Shown: positions 11,921 through 24,254 of the stretch, piece by piece
How positions within the stretch are numbered: the stretch's first letter is position 1
Layout: every line of letters begins with the position of its first letter
Source: Planctomycetota bacterium
GTDB lineage: Bacteria; Planctomycetota; UBA1135; UBA2386
Assembly (NCBI GenBank): GCA_016794425.1
Contig: JAEUHR010000023.1
Span: 62,001-126,000 of the forward strand
Reading direction: 5' to 3'
Length of the DNA stretch: 64,000 nt
Program-made: the position numbers and the translations under genes
The notes under the pieces: model-generated
The model's database searches: none
What the model saw: only the letters and a program-made list of their open reading frames with translations
What the model was told of the DNA's origin: nothing

Positions 11921-12085
11921 CCACCGCGACCATGCCGGGCGGGCGGACCGTGGACAAGGGTCCGGTCGCGGTTCAGAGTCGCACGCGCAGCTCGAGCACG
12001 TTGCCGAACCGCCACGTCGCCGGGTCCGGTTCGTGCACACGTCGCGACGGCCATCGGTCCGCACGTCTGGCATCATGGGTCGACC

Positions 12086-13555
12086 ATGCGTGCCGTTGCC
12101 CCAGCCCTCACCGCGGCGCTCGCGGCCGCCGCCACCGCGCAGTCCGAACCGCCCCCGCCGCCGAACCTCGTCGTGATCCTCGTCGACGACCTCGGCTGGG
12201 CCGACATCGGCCCGTTCGGCGGCGAGATCCCGACCCCGAACCTCGATCGGCTGGCGGCGCAGGGCATGAAGTTCACCGACTTCGCGGTCTCGTCGCCGGT
12301 CTGCTCCGCCTCGCGCGCTGCACTGCTGACCGGCTGCTACCACCGCCGCGTCGGCATCGGCGGCGCGCTCGGACCGGACGCCGAGATCGGCCTCGGCGAC
12401 GGCGAACTCACGCTCGCGGAGCTCTGCCGGCAGCGGGGCTACGCGACCGCCTGCTTCGGCAAGTGGCACCTCGGCCACCACCCGCGCTTCCTGCCGCTGC
12501 AGCACGGCTTCGACGAGTACTTCGGCCTGCCCTACTCGAACGACATGTGGCCGCTGCACCCGGCCTACGCGAACCTGCCGGACGCCGCCGCGGCGCGCAA
12601 ACGCGGCTATCCGCCGCTGCCGCTGGTCGAAGGCAACCGCGTCGTCGACGCCGAGGTGACCGCCGCCGACCAGGCGCAGCTGACGCAGTGGTACACCGAC
12701 CGCGCGGTGTCGTTCGTCGAACGCCACCGCGACCGGCCGTTCTTCCTCTACCTGCCGCACTCGATGGTGCACGTGCCGCTGTTCGCGTCGCACGAGTTCC
12801 ACGGCAAGAGCGGGCACGGCCGCTTCGGCGACGTCGTGATGGAGATCGACTGGTCGGTCGGCCGGGTCCTCGACGCGCTGGACCGCCTCGACCTCGCCGA
12901 ACGCACACTGGTCGTGTTCACGTCCGACAACGGACCGTGGCTCGGCTACGGCGAACACGCCGGCTCGGCCGGTCCACTGCGCGAGGGCAAGGGCACCACG
13001 TTCGAAGGCGGCATCCGCGCGCCGACGCTGGTGCGCTGGCCCGGGCACGTGCCGGCCGGCGCGGTCTGCAGCGAGTTCGCGGCGACGATCGACCTGCTGC
13101 CGACGTTCGCGCGGCTGATCGGCGCCGAACTGCCGGCGCACCGGATCGACGGCCGCGACATCACGCCGCTGCTGTTCGGCGCGCCCGACGCGAAGTCGCC
13201 GCACGAGGCCTTCTACTGCTACTACGACGGCGGCCAGCTGCAGGCCGTGCGCGACGCGCGCTGGAAGCTGCACTTCGCGCACCGCTACGCGACGCTCGGC
13301 GACCGTGCCGGTGGCAAGGGCGGCGCGCCGGCACCGTATGCGAACGCGCGCATCGAGCGGTCGCTGTTCGACCTGCACGCGGATCCAGGCGAGACGACCG
13401 ACGTCGCGGCGGAACACCCCGACGTGGTCGCGCGGCTGCAGCGGCTCGCGCAAGCGGCCCGCGAGGACCTCGGCGACACGCTGACGCCGACCGAGGGCAA
13501 GGGCATCCGGCCGGCCGGGCGGCTCGGCGCCAGCGACGAACGGCTGCGTTGGTGA
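12086..13555 (+). CDS. Secreted sulfatase (formylglycine type)
   Basis: 489 residues with a short signal peptide ending about TAQS. The alkaline-phosphatase-fold sulfatase domain begins VVILVDDLGWADIGPFGG with the metal-binding Asp pair. The maturation motif is CSASR with Cys73, which would be oxidised to formylglycine by an FGE or anSME enzyme. FGKWHLGH supplies further active-site Lys and His, and TSDNGPW the second pair of metal ligands. Substrate (a sulfated polysaccharide or small ester) cannot be told. Planctomycetes often carry many such genes. A CATCAT that resembles a weak -10 ends 9 nt upstream of ATG 12086. The maturase gene is not in the window. Confidence 0.93.
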   Translation: MRAVAPALTAALAAAATAQSEPPPPPNLVVILVDDLGWADIGPFGGEIPTPNLDRLAAQGMKFTDFAVSSPVCSASRAALLTGCYHRRVGIGGALGPDAEIGLGDGELTLAELCRQRGYATACFGKWHLGHHPRFLPLQHGFDEYFGLPYSNDMWPLHPAYANLPDAAAARKRGYPPLPLVEGNRVVDAEVTAADQAQLTQWYTDRAVSFVERHRDRPFFLYLPHSMVHVPLFASHEFHGKSGHGRFGDVVMEIDWSVGRVLDALDRLDLAERTLVVFTSDNGPWLGYGEHAGSAGPLREGKGTTFEGGIRAPTLVRWPGHVPAGAVCSEFAATIDLLPTFARLIGAELPAHRIDGRDITPLLFGAPDAKSPHEAFYCYYDGGQLQAVRDARWKLHFAHRYATLGDRAGGKGGAPAPYANARIERSLFDLHADPGETTDVAAEHPDVVARLQRLAQAAREDLGDTLTPTEGKGIRPAGRLGASDERLRW

Positions 13556-13577
13556 CGGTTGCGCGGCTGCGAGCGGC

Positions 13578-13583
13578 TACAGT
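13578..13583 (+). promoter_or_regulatory. Putative -10 element (TACAGT)
   Basis: GGCTACAGTC is 15 nt upstream of ATG 13599, which also has an AAGGA ribosome site. Confidence 0.35.
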
Positions 13584-13598
13584 CGCCGCCGAAGGATC

Positions 13599-15791
13599 AT
13601 GCGCCTCGCTCCGCCTCTCGTCGCGGCGACCCTGCTCGCCGCGGTCTCCCTCTCCTCCGCCGTCGCCGCCCAGGACGACGCACTGCGGTTCGTTCCGCGC
13701 GAGCCGATGATGCGGATCGCGTTCGACGACGTGCCGGCGCTGTTCGCAGCGCTGCCCGGCATGCACCTCGGCCGGCTGTTCGCCGAGCCCGACGTCGCGC
13801 GCGCGATCGGCCTCGGCCGCGACGCGTACGTCGGCAAAGTGCGCCGCTGGAGCGACGCCGTCGACCGGCTGCTCGAACTGCAGCCCGACCGCGCGACGAT
13901 CGAGATGCTGGTCGAACGCGAACTGATGTCGCTCGACTGGCGCGACCTGCAGCACGCCGAGACGATCGGCCGGCGGAACGAAGCCGTCTACGGCGTGCAG
14001 ACGACGATCGCGCTGGCACCGACGCCGGCGGCGGCGGGCCGGCTGACGCAGCGCTTCGAACAACTGCTGGCGCAGCTGCGCCGCCTCGCCACCGCCGACG
14101 CGGCGCAGGCGACCCTGCGCGTGGCCGGCGACAGGGTCTCGGACCATCCCGGTCTGGTGCTGGCGCCGCACGAGACAGCCCAGGACGAGGCGATGTTCGG
14201 CGCTCCGGCAGGCGGCTGGTTCGCGCAGCTGCCCGGCCTGCTGGCAGGCGGTAACGGCACCCACGAGCTGGCCGGCACGTTCGCGCGGCAGGCGCCCCCG
14301 GCACCGGGGATCTCGATCGAGCTCGACATCGGCAAGTACCTGAACCTGATGGGTGGTCCGGGCGAACCGGACCCGCAGGTGCAGGCGGCGCTGAAGGCGC
14401 TCGGCCTCGACGCCTGCTCGACGTTCCGCTGGCAGCTGCGGCCCGATGGCGAACTGGTGCTCGACGAACTGATGCTCGACCTGCGCGGCAAGCCGGGCGG
14501 CGTGCTCGGCGCGCTGCTCGACGGCGTCGCGCCGCCGGTCGCGCAACCGCTGCCCGAACACGCGCTGCTGCAGGTGCGGCTCGCGTTCGACGTCGCCGGT
14601 CTGCTCACCGCGGTCGACGAGCTGCTGGTGCTGTCCGAACTGCCGACGCTGACCGAACTGGGCCTCGCCGACGACCTGAAGCTCGCCTGGACCGGCGGCG
14701 TCGCGCTGGCGCTGACGCGGCCCGCGCCCGGCGGACTGGTGCCGCGCATCTACGCGAGCTTCGGCATCGTCGACGCGGACGCGGTCGCCCGCGTGCTGGC
14801 GCGCATGCAGGAGCTGATCGGCGAGGAGACCAAACAAGTCACCTATGAAGGCAAGCCGTGCGTGCAGCTGCGCCTCGGCGACGTGCCGCCGGCGTTCCAG
14901 CCGAGCTGGTGCGTGCAGGCCGACGCCGTGCACTTCGCCGAGAGCGGCCTGTCGCTGCGCGCCATGCTGAAGGCGCAGGCCGCCGGTGCGCCGCCGCTGC
15001 TCGACACCGGCGATGCGCCGCGCCCCGGCGGCACCGGTGCGATCGTGCCGGGCTGCGAAGTGCGCTTCGACGGCGCCGAGATCCACGCGGCGCTGCACGA
15101 CCTCTGGCTGCCGCTGGCCGAAACCGCGTCGACGTTCGGCGGCATGATGGAGCCGCTCGTGTCCCGTCAGGATCTGCCGGATCACGAGACCGTCGCACCG
15201 CACCTGCGCCGCGGCCGCGGGGTGCTGCGGCGCGCGCCCGACCGCGTGACGCTGGCGATGAGCGGCACTGCCGGCGGCCCCGAACTGCACGCGGTGCTGT
15301 TCGCGTACGGCTCGCTGCTGTCGGGTCCGATGACCGGCAACTGGAAGTGGCAGACCGACTCGACGCTGGGCGAGGTGGCGAAAGTGCAGCTCGAACGCAT
15401 CCACGCCGCGATCCAGGCCCACCGCACGCGGACCGGCAAGGTGCCCGCGTCGCTCGGCGAACTGCTGGCCGGCGGCGACCTGACCGACGCGCGCCTGCTC
15501 GCGTTGCCGGGCGACCCCGCGACCGAGCCCGTCCTGCACGAGGGCAAGGAGGTCGCGCGCACTTCGTTCGAGTACTTCGCCGACGGCCAGAAGATGTCGC
15601 CCGAGGGCACCGAGGTGGTCGTGCGCCTCGCGACCAAGCAGGCACTCGGCTGGCGCAAACTCGTGCTGACCGACGAGGGCGTCGTGATCGAGTCCTGGGA
15701 AGGCATGGTGCAGTTCGCCCCGGCACAGGTGGAGGTGCTCGAAGAGATCGTCGAACCGCCGCCGCCCCCGCCGCCCGAACAACCGAAGTAG
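13599..15791 (+). CDS. Secreted protein of unknown function with pseudopilin-like C-terminal motif
   Basis: 730 residues beginning with a signal peptide (about 1-25, SAVAAQ). The main body (about 30-570) is a repetitive alpha/beta region I do not recognise, with statements such as EPMMRIAFDDVPALFAAL that resemble DUF3352-like surface proteins. Near residues 590-630 the stretch LERIHAAIQAHRTRTGKVP, followed by SLGELL, resembles the C-terminal half of type II secretion pseudopilin GspG, here without the N-terminal prepilin segment. The tail is Pro/Glu rich (VEPPPPPPPEQPK). It lies downstream of the sulfatase by 43 bp with its own promoter-like element, so co-transcription is uncertain. Function unknown. 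Confidence 0.75.
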   Translation: MRLAPPLVAATLLAAVSLSSAVAAQDDALRFVPREPMMRIAFDDVPALFAALPGMHLGRLFAEPDVARAIGLGRDAYVGKVRRWSDAVDRLLELQPDRATIEMLVERELMSLDWRDLQHAETIGRRNEAVYGVQTTIALAPTPAAAGRLTQRFEQLLAQLRRLATADAAQATLRVAGDRVSDHPGLVLAPHETAQDEAMFGAPAGGWFAQLPGLLAGGNGTHELAGTFARQAPPAPGISIELDIGKYLNLMGGPGEPDPQVQAALKALGLDACSTFRWQLRPDGELVLDELMLDLRGKPGGVLGALLDGVAPPVAQPLPEHALLQVRLAFDVAGLLTAVDELLVLSELPTLTELGLADDLKLAWTGGVALALTRPAPGGLVPRIYASFGIVDADAVARVLARMQELIGEETKQVTYEGKPCVQLRLGDVPPAFQPSWCVQADAVHFAESGLSLRAMLKAQAAGAPPLLDTGDAPRPGGTGAIVPGCEVRFDGAEIHAALHDLWLPLAETASTFGGMMEPLVSRQDLPDHETVAPHLRRGRGVLRRAPDRVTLAMSGTAGGPELHAVLFAYGSLLSGPMTGNWKWQTDSTLGEVAKVQLERIHAAIQAHRTRTGKVPASLGELLAGGDLTDARLLALPGDPATEPVLHEGKEVARTSFEYFADGQKMSPEGTEVVVRLATKQALGWRKLVLTDEGVVIESWEGMVQFAPAQVEVLEEIVEPPPPPPPEQPK

Positions 15792-15859
15792 CGCGCGGCA
15801 TCGGCGCGGTGCCATCGGCGCCTGCCACGCACCGCCCGACCGGACACGCGGGCATGGCG

Positions 15860-15865
15860 TAGCCT
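15860..15865 (+). promoter_or_regulatory. Putative -10 element (TAGCCT)
   Basis: TAGCCT ends 19 nt upstream of the ATG at 15885, in the 93-bp gap after the preceding gene. Confidence 0.35.
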
Positions 15866-15884
15866 TCTGGTCGGACCCCCGCCC

Positions 15885-18116
15885 ATGGCCGCCCGCGCAC
15901 ATCGCCGGTTCGTCGCGTGGGCCTGGCTGCTGTGCACCCAGGCCCTGGCGCCTGCCGTCGTGGCGCAGCAGCCGGCGGCGCGACACGTGCGCGAAGCGCC
16001 GCCGGCCGCGCTGGCCAGCGACTTCGCGGCGATCGCCGAGAACAACGGCGCGCTGCTCGGCGCGGCGCGGCGCTACCGCGCGACGTTCGGCGAACGCGAC
16101 GTCGAGTTCCTGCCGGCACTGGGCAAGGACGCACCGCGCGCCGAACCGTGGCGCGTGCGCCTGCTGACGGTGCAGCGCGGCCCGGAGCCACTGCTGGCGG
16201 CCGAGGCGGCGACGCCGGTGCGCAGCCACGACCGCCGTGCGGTGCGCTACGCGTGGCCCGGCGTCGTCGAACAGTACGTGGCGCGCCCGGACGGCCTGAA
16301 GCAGAGCTTCGTGTTCGCCGAACGGCCCGCGGGCCGCGGCGACCTGGTCGTGCAGCTGGCGGTCGAGACCACGCTGCCGCGCGCCGCCGGCCCGGGCCTC
16401 GCGTGGCGCAACGAACACGGCAACGGCGTCCGCCTCGGCGACGTCGTCGGCATCGACGCCGACGGCCGCCGCGCGGCGGGCCGCGCCCGCTTCACGGCGC
16501 TGGGCGTCGAACTGTCGCTGCCGGCCGCGTTCGTCGACGGCGCGCGCTACCCGCTCGAGCTCGACCCGCTGATCGCGACCGCGGTCGAGGCGCTGACGGG
16601 CGCCGACTGCGACTATCCGGACGTCGCGCACGATTCGTGGACCGGCTCGTACTGCGTCGCGTGGACGCAGTTCTTCGGCGGCGGCACGACCGGCATCGTC
16701 GCCGGCGTCTGGCTCGCGGGCACGCTCGGCTACGGCTACGCGTTCGCGATCAACCAGAACGGCGACGAGGACAGCGTGCGCGTCGGCACCATCGCCGGCA
16801 CCGGCCTGTACGTGCTGGTCTGGACCAACTACACCAGCGGCGGCGCGTCGATCTCCGGCCTCGCGTTCGAACCGAGCCAGGCGATCGCGACCAACGTGTT
16901 CGTGATCGACGGGCCCGGCAACGTGTCGTGGCCGGTGGTCAGCAGCGAGGCGACCGTGCAGGACGACGACTGCCTGGTCGCGTGGCTCGACGACACCTAC
17001 GGCCTGCTCGGCTGCTCGGTCGCGATCGACGCCAACCTGCAGGCGAGCGCCACGCCGATCGTGCAGATCGCCGGCGGCAACGTCACCGAACCGGCGATCA
17101 GCAAGCAGGGCGGCAACGCCGGCCTGCACCTGATCACGTGGGTCGACCGGCCGCCGGGCTCACCGGGCTGGGTGCGCGCCCAGGTCGTCGACCACGACAT
17201 GAACCTGCTCGGCCCGGGCGCGTGGATCCAGAACTCGCCGCAGAACGCCGGCTGGCCGGCCGTCGACGGCGACGGCTTCCGCTTCCTGGTCGCCTGGGAG
17301 GAACAGGAACTGGCGAACCCCTCGTCGTCCGACGTGCGCGGTCGCGTCGTCACGATCGGCGGCTCCGGCATCACGAGCCTCGGCAACGTCACCGACCTGG
17401 TCGCCGAGCCGGGCCTGCTCGACTACGCCGCCGACGTGGCCCTGCTCGGCAACAAGTTCGGCCTCGCGTTCATGGGCGAGATCCCGGGGCCGGCGTTCGG
17501 TGACGACGTGTTCTTCAAGGCCGTGGCGCCGACCGGCACGCCGATCGGCGGCGAGCTGCGGCTCGACCTGACGCCCGGCACCGACTACCGCTACGAACAC
17601 CTGCCGCGCATCGTCGGCCGTCGCGACGGCGATCCCGACACCGCCGCCGACGACGGCGTGGTGGTGTTCGCCGACCAGAGCGTGACCACCGCCGACAGCA
17701 ACGTCGCGCTGCAGCTGGTCGAGTCGATGGGCGCTGGCGGCGCGATCGTCGACCTCGGCGGCGGCTGCGGACCGGGCGGCCTCGCGACCTCGCCGGGCCC
17801 GTACGCGTTCGGCAACGACACGTTCTCGTTCGAGCTCTACGGCGCGCAGCCGCTGGCCGTGCCGTTCCTGTTGATCGGCCTGCCGGCTCCGCACCTGCAG
17901 TGTGGGGTCTGCTCGGCGATCCAGTTCGTGCTGAGCTGGTTCGTGCCCAACACGGCCGGCACCGCGCTGACGACGTTCCCGGCCCCGACCGATCCGTCGT
18001 ACCTGGGCTTCGAGATCGAGTTCCAGTTCCTGACCTGGAACGTCAACTACGTCGGCTGTCCGATCCTGCCCGGAGTGGCGGCCAGCAACATCGTGCGCGC
18101 GACGCTGGGCTACTGA
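15885..18116 (+). CDS. Secreted protein with shared planctomycete-type C-terminal domain
   Basis: 743 residues with a signal peptide (about 1-27, ending AVVAQ). Residues 30-225 resemble the N-terminal region of large secreted proteins that carry repeats. The middle (about 225-600) has recurring segments of the form VAWxDxxx and DVRGRVVTIGG, typical of beta-propeller or FG-GAP-like repeats, though degenerate. The last ~120 residues start GGGCGPGGLATSPGP and end SNIVRATLGY, matching the beta-rich domain at the C-terminus of the 14-repeat propeller. It probably acts outside the cell; no enzyme motif is visible. Confidence 0.75.
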   Translation: MAARAHRRFVAWAWLLCTQALAPAVVAQQPAARHVREAPPAALASDFAAIAENNGALLGAARRYRATFGERDVEFLPALGKDAPRAEPWRVRLLTVQRGPEPLLAAEAATPVRSHDRRAVRYAWPGVVEQYVARPDGLKQSFVFAERPAGRGDLVVQLAVETTLPRAAGPGLAWRNEHGNGVRLGDVVGIDADGRRAAGRARFTALGVELSLPAAFVDGARYPLELDPLIATAVEALTGADCDYPDVAHDSWTGSYCVAWTQFFGGGTTGIVAGVWLAGTLGYGYAFAINQNGDEDSVRVGTIAGTGLYVLVWTNYTSGGASISGLAFEPSQAIATNVFVIDGPGNVSWPVVSSEATVQDDDCLVAWLDDTYGLLGCSVAIDANLQASATPIVQIAGGNVTEPAISKQGGNAGLHLITWVDRPPGSPGWVRAQVVDHDMNLLGPGAWIQNSPQNAGWPAVDGDGFRFLVAWEEQELANPSSSDVRGRVVTIGGSGITSLGNVTDLVAEPGLLDYAADVALLGNKFGLAFMGEIPGPAFGDDVFFKAVAPTGTPIGGELRLDLTPGTDYRYEHLPRIVGRRDGDPDTAADDGVVVFADQSVTTADSNVALQLVESMGAGGAIVDLGGGCGPGGLATSPGPYAFGNDTFSFELYGAQPLAVPFLLIGLPAPHLQCGVCSAIQFVLSWFVPNTAGTALTTFPAPTDPSYLGFEIEFQFLTWNVNYVGCPILPGVAASNIVRATLGY

Positions 18117-18140
18117 GCGACCGCGCGCGACCACGCCGCG

Positions 18141-18160
18141 TCTCCACAACCTCTCCACAA
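18141..18160 (+). repeat. Two TCTCCACAA repeats, 11 bp apart, upstream of carB
   Basis: TCTCCACAA occurs at 18141-18149 and 18152-18160, one helical turn apart, in the 198-bp gap before carB. Helical phasing suggests an operator. Each also resembles a DnaA box at about seven of nine positions, but no origin context exists. The rest of the gap holds nothing else I can name. Confidence 0.35.
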
Positions 18161-18297
18161 AGCGAGCGCTGGCACAAGCAGCACGTGCGCGCACACTTGC
18201 GCGACGGACCGCGGCGTCGCCGAAGACCGGCGCGCGGCGCGCCCGAGCGTGCGGCAAGGCGGCCCTTTTTCCGCTCGCGCCGCCGTTCCGCATCGGC

Positions 18298-18303
18298 TGT
18301 AGT
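18298..18303 (+). promoter_or_regulatory. Putative -10 element (TGTAGT) of carB
   Basis: GGCTGTAGTCCTCGCC precedes the ATG at 18315; the hexamer ends 11 nt before the start. It is a variant of the GGCTACAGTCGCC upstream of the gene at 13599. No Shine-Dalgarno is visible. Confidence 0.35.
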
Positions 18304-18314
18304 CCTCGCCCGCG

Positions 18315-21596
<3,282 letters not shown>

Positions 21597-21608
21597 CCGG
21601 CGGCGCGG

Positions 21609-22745
21609 TCAGTTCCGGCGGCGCACGACGAGCCGCACCACGCGACCTTCGGCGTCGAACTCGGCACCGAGCCCAGGCCACGACCAGCGCGCGCTGTCGG
21701 CGCCCCCATCGGTCGGCGCGCCGAGTTTCTGCCGCACCTGGTCGCGGGGCATGCCGTGCGTGACACCCTGCGTCGTGCGGCCGCCGAACGACGCGCGCGT
21801 CATCACCGTGTTCAGCACGCCCAGCCCGTCGAAGTTGCAGGTCAGACCGCCGCGGTACGACAGGTTGCGGCTGCCGGCCGTCGTCGGCACGTCCTCGAGC
21901 GGCGCGCCGAGCACCGCGGCGACCGCGGCGATCGTGCTGACGCCCACCTCGATGCCCTTCGGGCCGACGCCCGGCGCCAGCACGACCGCCTTCGACGCCG
22001 GATCGACCGTGGGTCGCGCCGCCGACGCCTGGAGCTTCTGCTTCGGCACGTCGATGCCGAGCTCGTCGCTGCGGATCGTGTACTTGCCGGTGTCGTCGAA
22101 CGCGACGGTCAGCGTCCACGTCCGCGACGCCGTGAAGCGCACCGCTTCGAACAGCGCCGCGTCCTCGCCGTACGGCTGCAGCATCTCGAACAGGCGGTCG
22201 TCGGCGAACGGCCACGCGACGCCCTCGGCACGGCCCGGCACTTCACCGAAGCCGATCTCGTACTGCTTGACGACCTCGCGCCGGTGCGCCGAGCGCAGCG
22301 CGAAGCTGCCGAAGTGCTGGTCGGCCCCCTTCAGCGTGCCGGCCATCGTCTTGAAGGCCTCGACCTGCCAGGTCTCCTTGACCTCGGGCTCCGCGCCGGG
22401 TTCGGCCCACGTGCGTTCGGTCTTCTTGATGCGCTGCAAGATCCACGGCCGGTCGCCGAACGCCTCCTCGACGACCTTGTAGAACACGTAGAACAGGCGG
22501 TCGTCGCGGCAGGCGGAGACCAGCAGCGGGTGTGCGGGGGCGGCGAGGTCGAGGCCGACCTTGGCGGCTTCCTTGGCGAGCGGTGTCTCGCCGATGCGGC
22601 GCAGGTCGTCGCCCGGCGCGTCGCGCCGCAGGCCGTCCGCCAGCGGGAACAGGCGCAAGCGGGGGCTCGGCTCGGTCTGCGCCGGCAAGCTCGGCGCAAC
22701 AGCGGTCAGCAGGAACGTGATCGCGAAGCAGTGCCCGATGTGCAT
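21609..22745 (-). CDS. Secreted protein with two BamE/SmpA-like motifs
   Basis: 378 residues with an N-terminal signal peptide (about 1-22, LPAQTE). The first 240 residues are not recognised. The C-terminal 120 residues contain two similar segments: one with GVSTIAAVAAVLGAP and CNFDGLGVLNTVM, and one with GMPRDQVRQKLGAP and WPGLGAEFDAEGRVVRLVV. Both follow the BamE/SmpA plan (G-x-S/P-x-x-x-V-x-x-x-LG-x-P, then an aromatic strand and GxV). It is probably periplasmic or outer-membrane associated. Convergent with carB, 12 bp from its end. Confidence 0.7.
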   Translation of the reverse strand: MHIGHCFAITFLLTAVAPSLPAQTEPSPRLRLFPLADGLRRDAPGDDLRRIGETPLAKEAAKVGLDLAAPAHPLLVSACRDDRLFYVFYKVVEEAFGDRPWILQRIKKTERTWAEPGAEPEVKETWQVEAFKTMAGTLKGADQHFGSFALRSAHRREVVKQYEIGFGEVPGRAEGVAWPFADDRLFEMLQPYGEDAALFEAVRFTASRTWTLTVAFDDTGKYTIRSDELGIDVPKQKLQASAARPTVDPASKAVVLAPGVGPKGIEVGVSTIAAVAAVLGAPLEDVPTTAGSRNLSYRGGLTCNFDGLGVLNTVMTRASFGGRTTQGVTHGMPRDQVRQKLGAPTDGGADSARWSWPGLGAEFDAEGRVVRLVVRRRN

Positions 22746-22766
22746 GACAGGAGGTCTGGCGGCGGC

Positions 22767-22772
22767 AGCCTA
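22767..22772 (-). promoter_or_regulatory. Putative -10 element (TAGGCT)
   Basis: TAGGCTGCCGCCG on the minus strand, identical over 13 nt to the sequence before the CPBP gene, here 21 nt from the start at 22745. The bases between include CCTCC, the complement of a ribosome site, and no Shine-Dalgarno. Confidence 0.35.
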
Positions 22773-22847
22773 TCGGACGGCGCTGCCGCGCGCGAATTGC
22801 ACGCTGCGCCACGGCCGTGCGCGTGGCATGATCGCCGGTCGCCACCC

Positions 22848-24110
22848 ATGACCGAGACGCCACGCCACGATTCCCCGTTCGCCAAGCAGGTCGCCGCCTT
22901 CTGCCTGCAGCAGGCCACGCAGTCGCAAGCGAAGCGCGCCGACTTCCCGAGTTCGCCGCTGTGGGCCGGAGTCGCGAAGACCGGCACCGCGCTGTGGCTG
23001 GACACCGGCGACGTCGACGCGGCGCGCGAGCTGTGGGTGCGCGAGTTCACGGCGCTGACGACCAACAACACGCTGCTGAACAAGGAAGTGCAGAAGGGCA
23101 TCTACGACCAGCTGGTGCCGGCCGCGGCGAAGCTGGTGCAACAGGCCGACCCGAAGGCCGACCGCGCGCGCGTCGTGCAGGAGATCGCGTTCGTGCTGAA
23201 CGCCGTGCACGGGCTGAAGCTCGTGCGCACGTTCGACGCCGACGTCTCGGTCGAACTGCACACGGCGGTCGCCGACGATGCCGAGGCGAGCTACCGCTAC
23301 GGCAAGCGCTTCCACGCGATCTGCCCGGACCGCTTCATCGTCAAGGTGCCGCTGACGCCGTCGGGCCTCCTGGCCGCGCGCCGGCTGCACGACGACGGCA
23401 TCCGGATCAACTTCACGCTGGGCTTCTCGGCGCGCCAGAACTGGCTGATCGCCGCGCTGGCGCAGCCGACCTGGTGCAACGTGTTCATGGGCCGCATCAA
23501 CGCGTTCGTCGCCGACAACAAGCTCGGCGACGGCATCAACGCCGGCGAGAAGGCGACGCTGGCCAGCCAGCGTGGGCTGCGGCGCCAGGGCGGCTCGGTG
23601 CGCCAGATCGGTGCGTCGATGCGCAACGGCCAGCAGATCGCCGACCTGCTCGGCCTCGACGTGTTCACGATGCCGACCGCCGCCGCGAAGGAGTTCGTGC
23701 AGAAGAAGCCGGACCCGGCGACGCTGAAGAACCGCACCGCCGACGACCCGAAGGTCACGTTCGCGGCCGGCGTCGATGCCGCCGCCGACCGGCTCGAGGT
23801 GTTCTGGACCGTCACGCCGCAGTTCGAGGCCGCCGCGGCCGCGGCCGGCAAACTCGACCCGAAGACCGCTACGGCGAAGGACGTACTGGCGGTGCTCGCC
23901 AAGCACGGCGCCGGCGACCTGTTCCCGCAGTTCACGGCCGCCGAGGCGCAGAAGGTCACCAAGGAAGGCAAGATCCCGGTCTACGCCAGCTGGAAGGACC
24001 GCGTGCGCGCCGGCACCGCGAGCTGGGACGGCGTGCTGACCGCGGCGGCGCTGGCATCGTTCACGCAGGACCAGCAGGCGCTCGACGACCGCATCGGCAA
24101 GCACCTGTAG
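22848..24110 (+). CDS. Transaldolase family protein
   Basis: 420 residues. The TIM-barrel motifs of transaldolases are present: LDTGDVDAARELW at the first strand, TTNNTLLNKEV, the Schiff-base lysine in DRFIVKVPLTPSG, and INFTLGFSARQN. Typical enzymes move a dihydroxyacetone unit between sugar phosphates in the pentose phosphate pathway. This one has about 100 extra residues compared with E. coli TalB, mainly at the C-terminus, so it belongs to a longer, less-studied subfamily and its substrate is not certain. ATG 22848 lies 15 nt after CATGAT. The start divergent from the BamE-like gene leaves 102 bp for both promoters. Confidence 0.88.
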   Translation: MTETPRHDSPFAKQVAAFCLQQATQSQAKRADFPSSPLWAGVAKTGTALWLDTGDVDAARELWVREFTALTTNNTLLNKEVQKGIYDQLVPAAAKLVQQADPKADRARVVQEIAFVLNAVHGLKLVRTFDADVSVELHTAVADDAEASYRYGKRFHAICPDRFIVKVPLTPSGLLAARRLHDDGIRINFTLGFSARQNWLIAALAQPTWCNVFMGRINAFVADNKLGDGINAGEKATLASQRGLRRQGGSVRQIGASMRNGQQIADLLGLDVFTMPTAAAKEFVQKKPDPATLKNRTADDPKVTFAAGVDAAADRLEVFWTVTPQFEAAAAAAGKLDPKTATAKDVLAVLAKHGAGDLFPQFTAAEAQKVTKEGKIPVYASWKDRVRAGTASWDGVLTAAALASFTQDQQALDDRIGKHL

Positions 24111-24129
24111 CCCCGCGGAACCACTGCGC

Positions 24130-24135
24130 TACGGT
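24130..24135 (+). promoter_or_regulatory. Putative -10 element (TACGGT) of the 2086-residue protein gene
   Basis: GCTACGGTTGCG lies about 119 nt upstream of the ATG at 24255, giving a much longer leader than elsewhere in the window. Confidence 0.25.
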
Positions 24136-24159
24136 TGCGTTCGGCCGCCGCCTGCCACG

Positions 24160-24222
24160 GCGCGCGCCCGCCGCGGACTCGGCCGATCGTCCAGGATCCA
24201 CTGAGCCGCGACGGGCGCGCGC
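24160..24222 (+). repeat. Inverted repeat in the leader of the 2086-residue protein gene
   Basis: GCGCGCGCCCG (24160-24170) is complementary to CGGGCGCGCGC (24212-24222), giving an 11-bp stem with a 41-nt loop. It could stabilise the mRNA 5' end or affect translation. Given the GC content, chance is not excluded. Confidence 0.4.
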
Positions 24223-24254
24223 TCGTTGCCAAGGCTCGCACCGGACCCACCGCC

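Noticed and set aside
13161-17129. A 1322-codon minus-strand open frame opposite the two secreted proteins
   Set aside because: Low-complexity Arg/Ala/Val translation with no recognisable domain; it runs through two plus-strand genes with clear signal peptides and starts.
18141-18160. DnaA boxes and a replication origin before carB
   Set aside because: Only two partial matches, with no dnaA, dnaN, AT-rich unwinding element or strand switch nearby.
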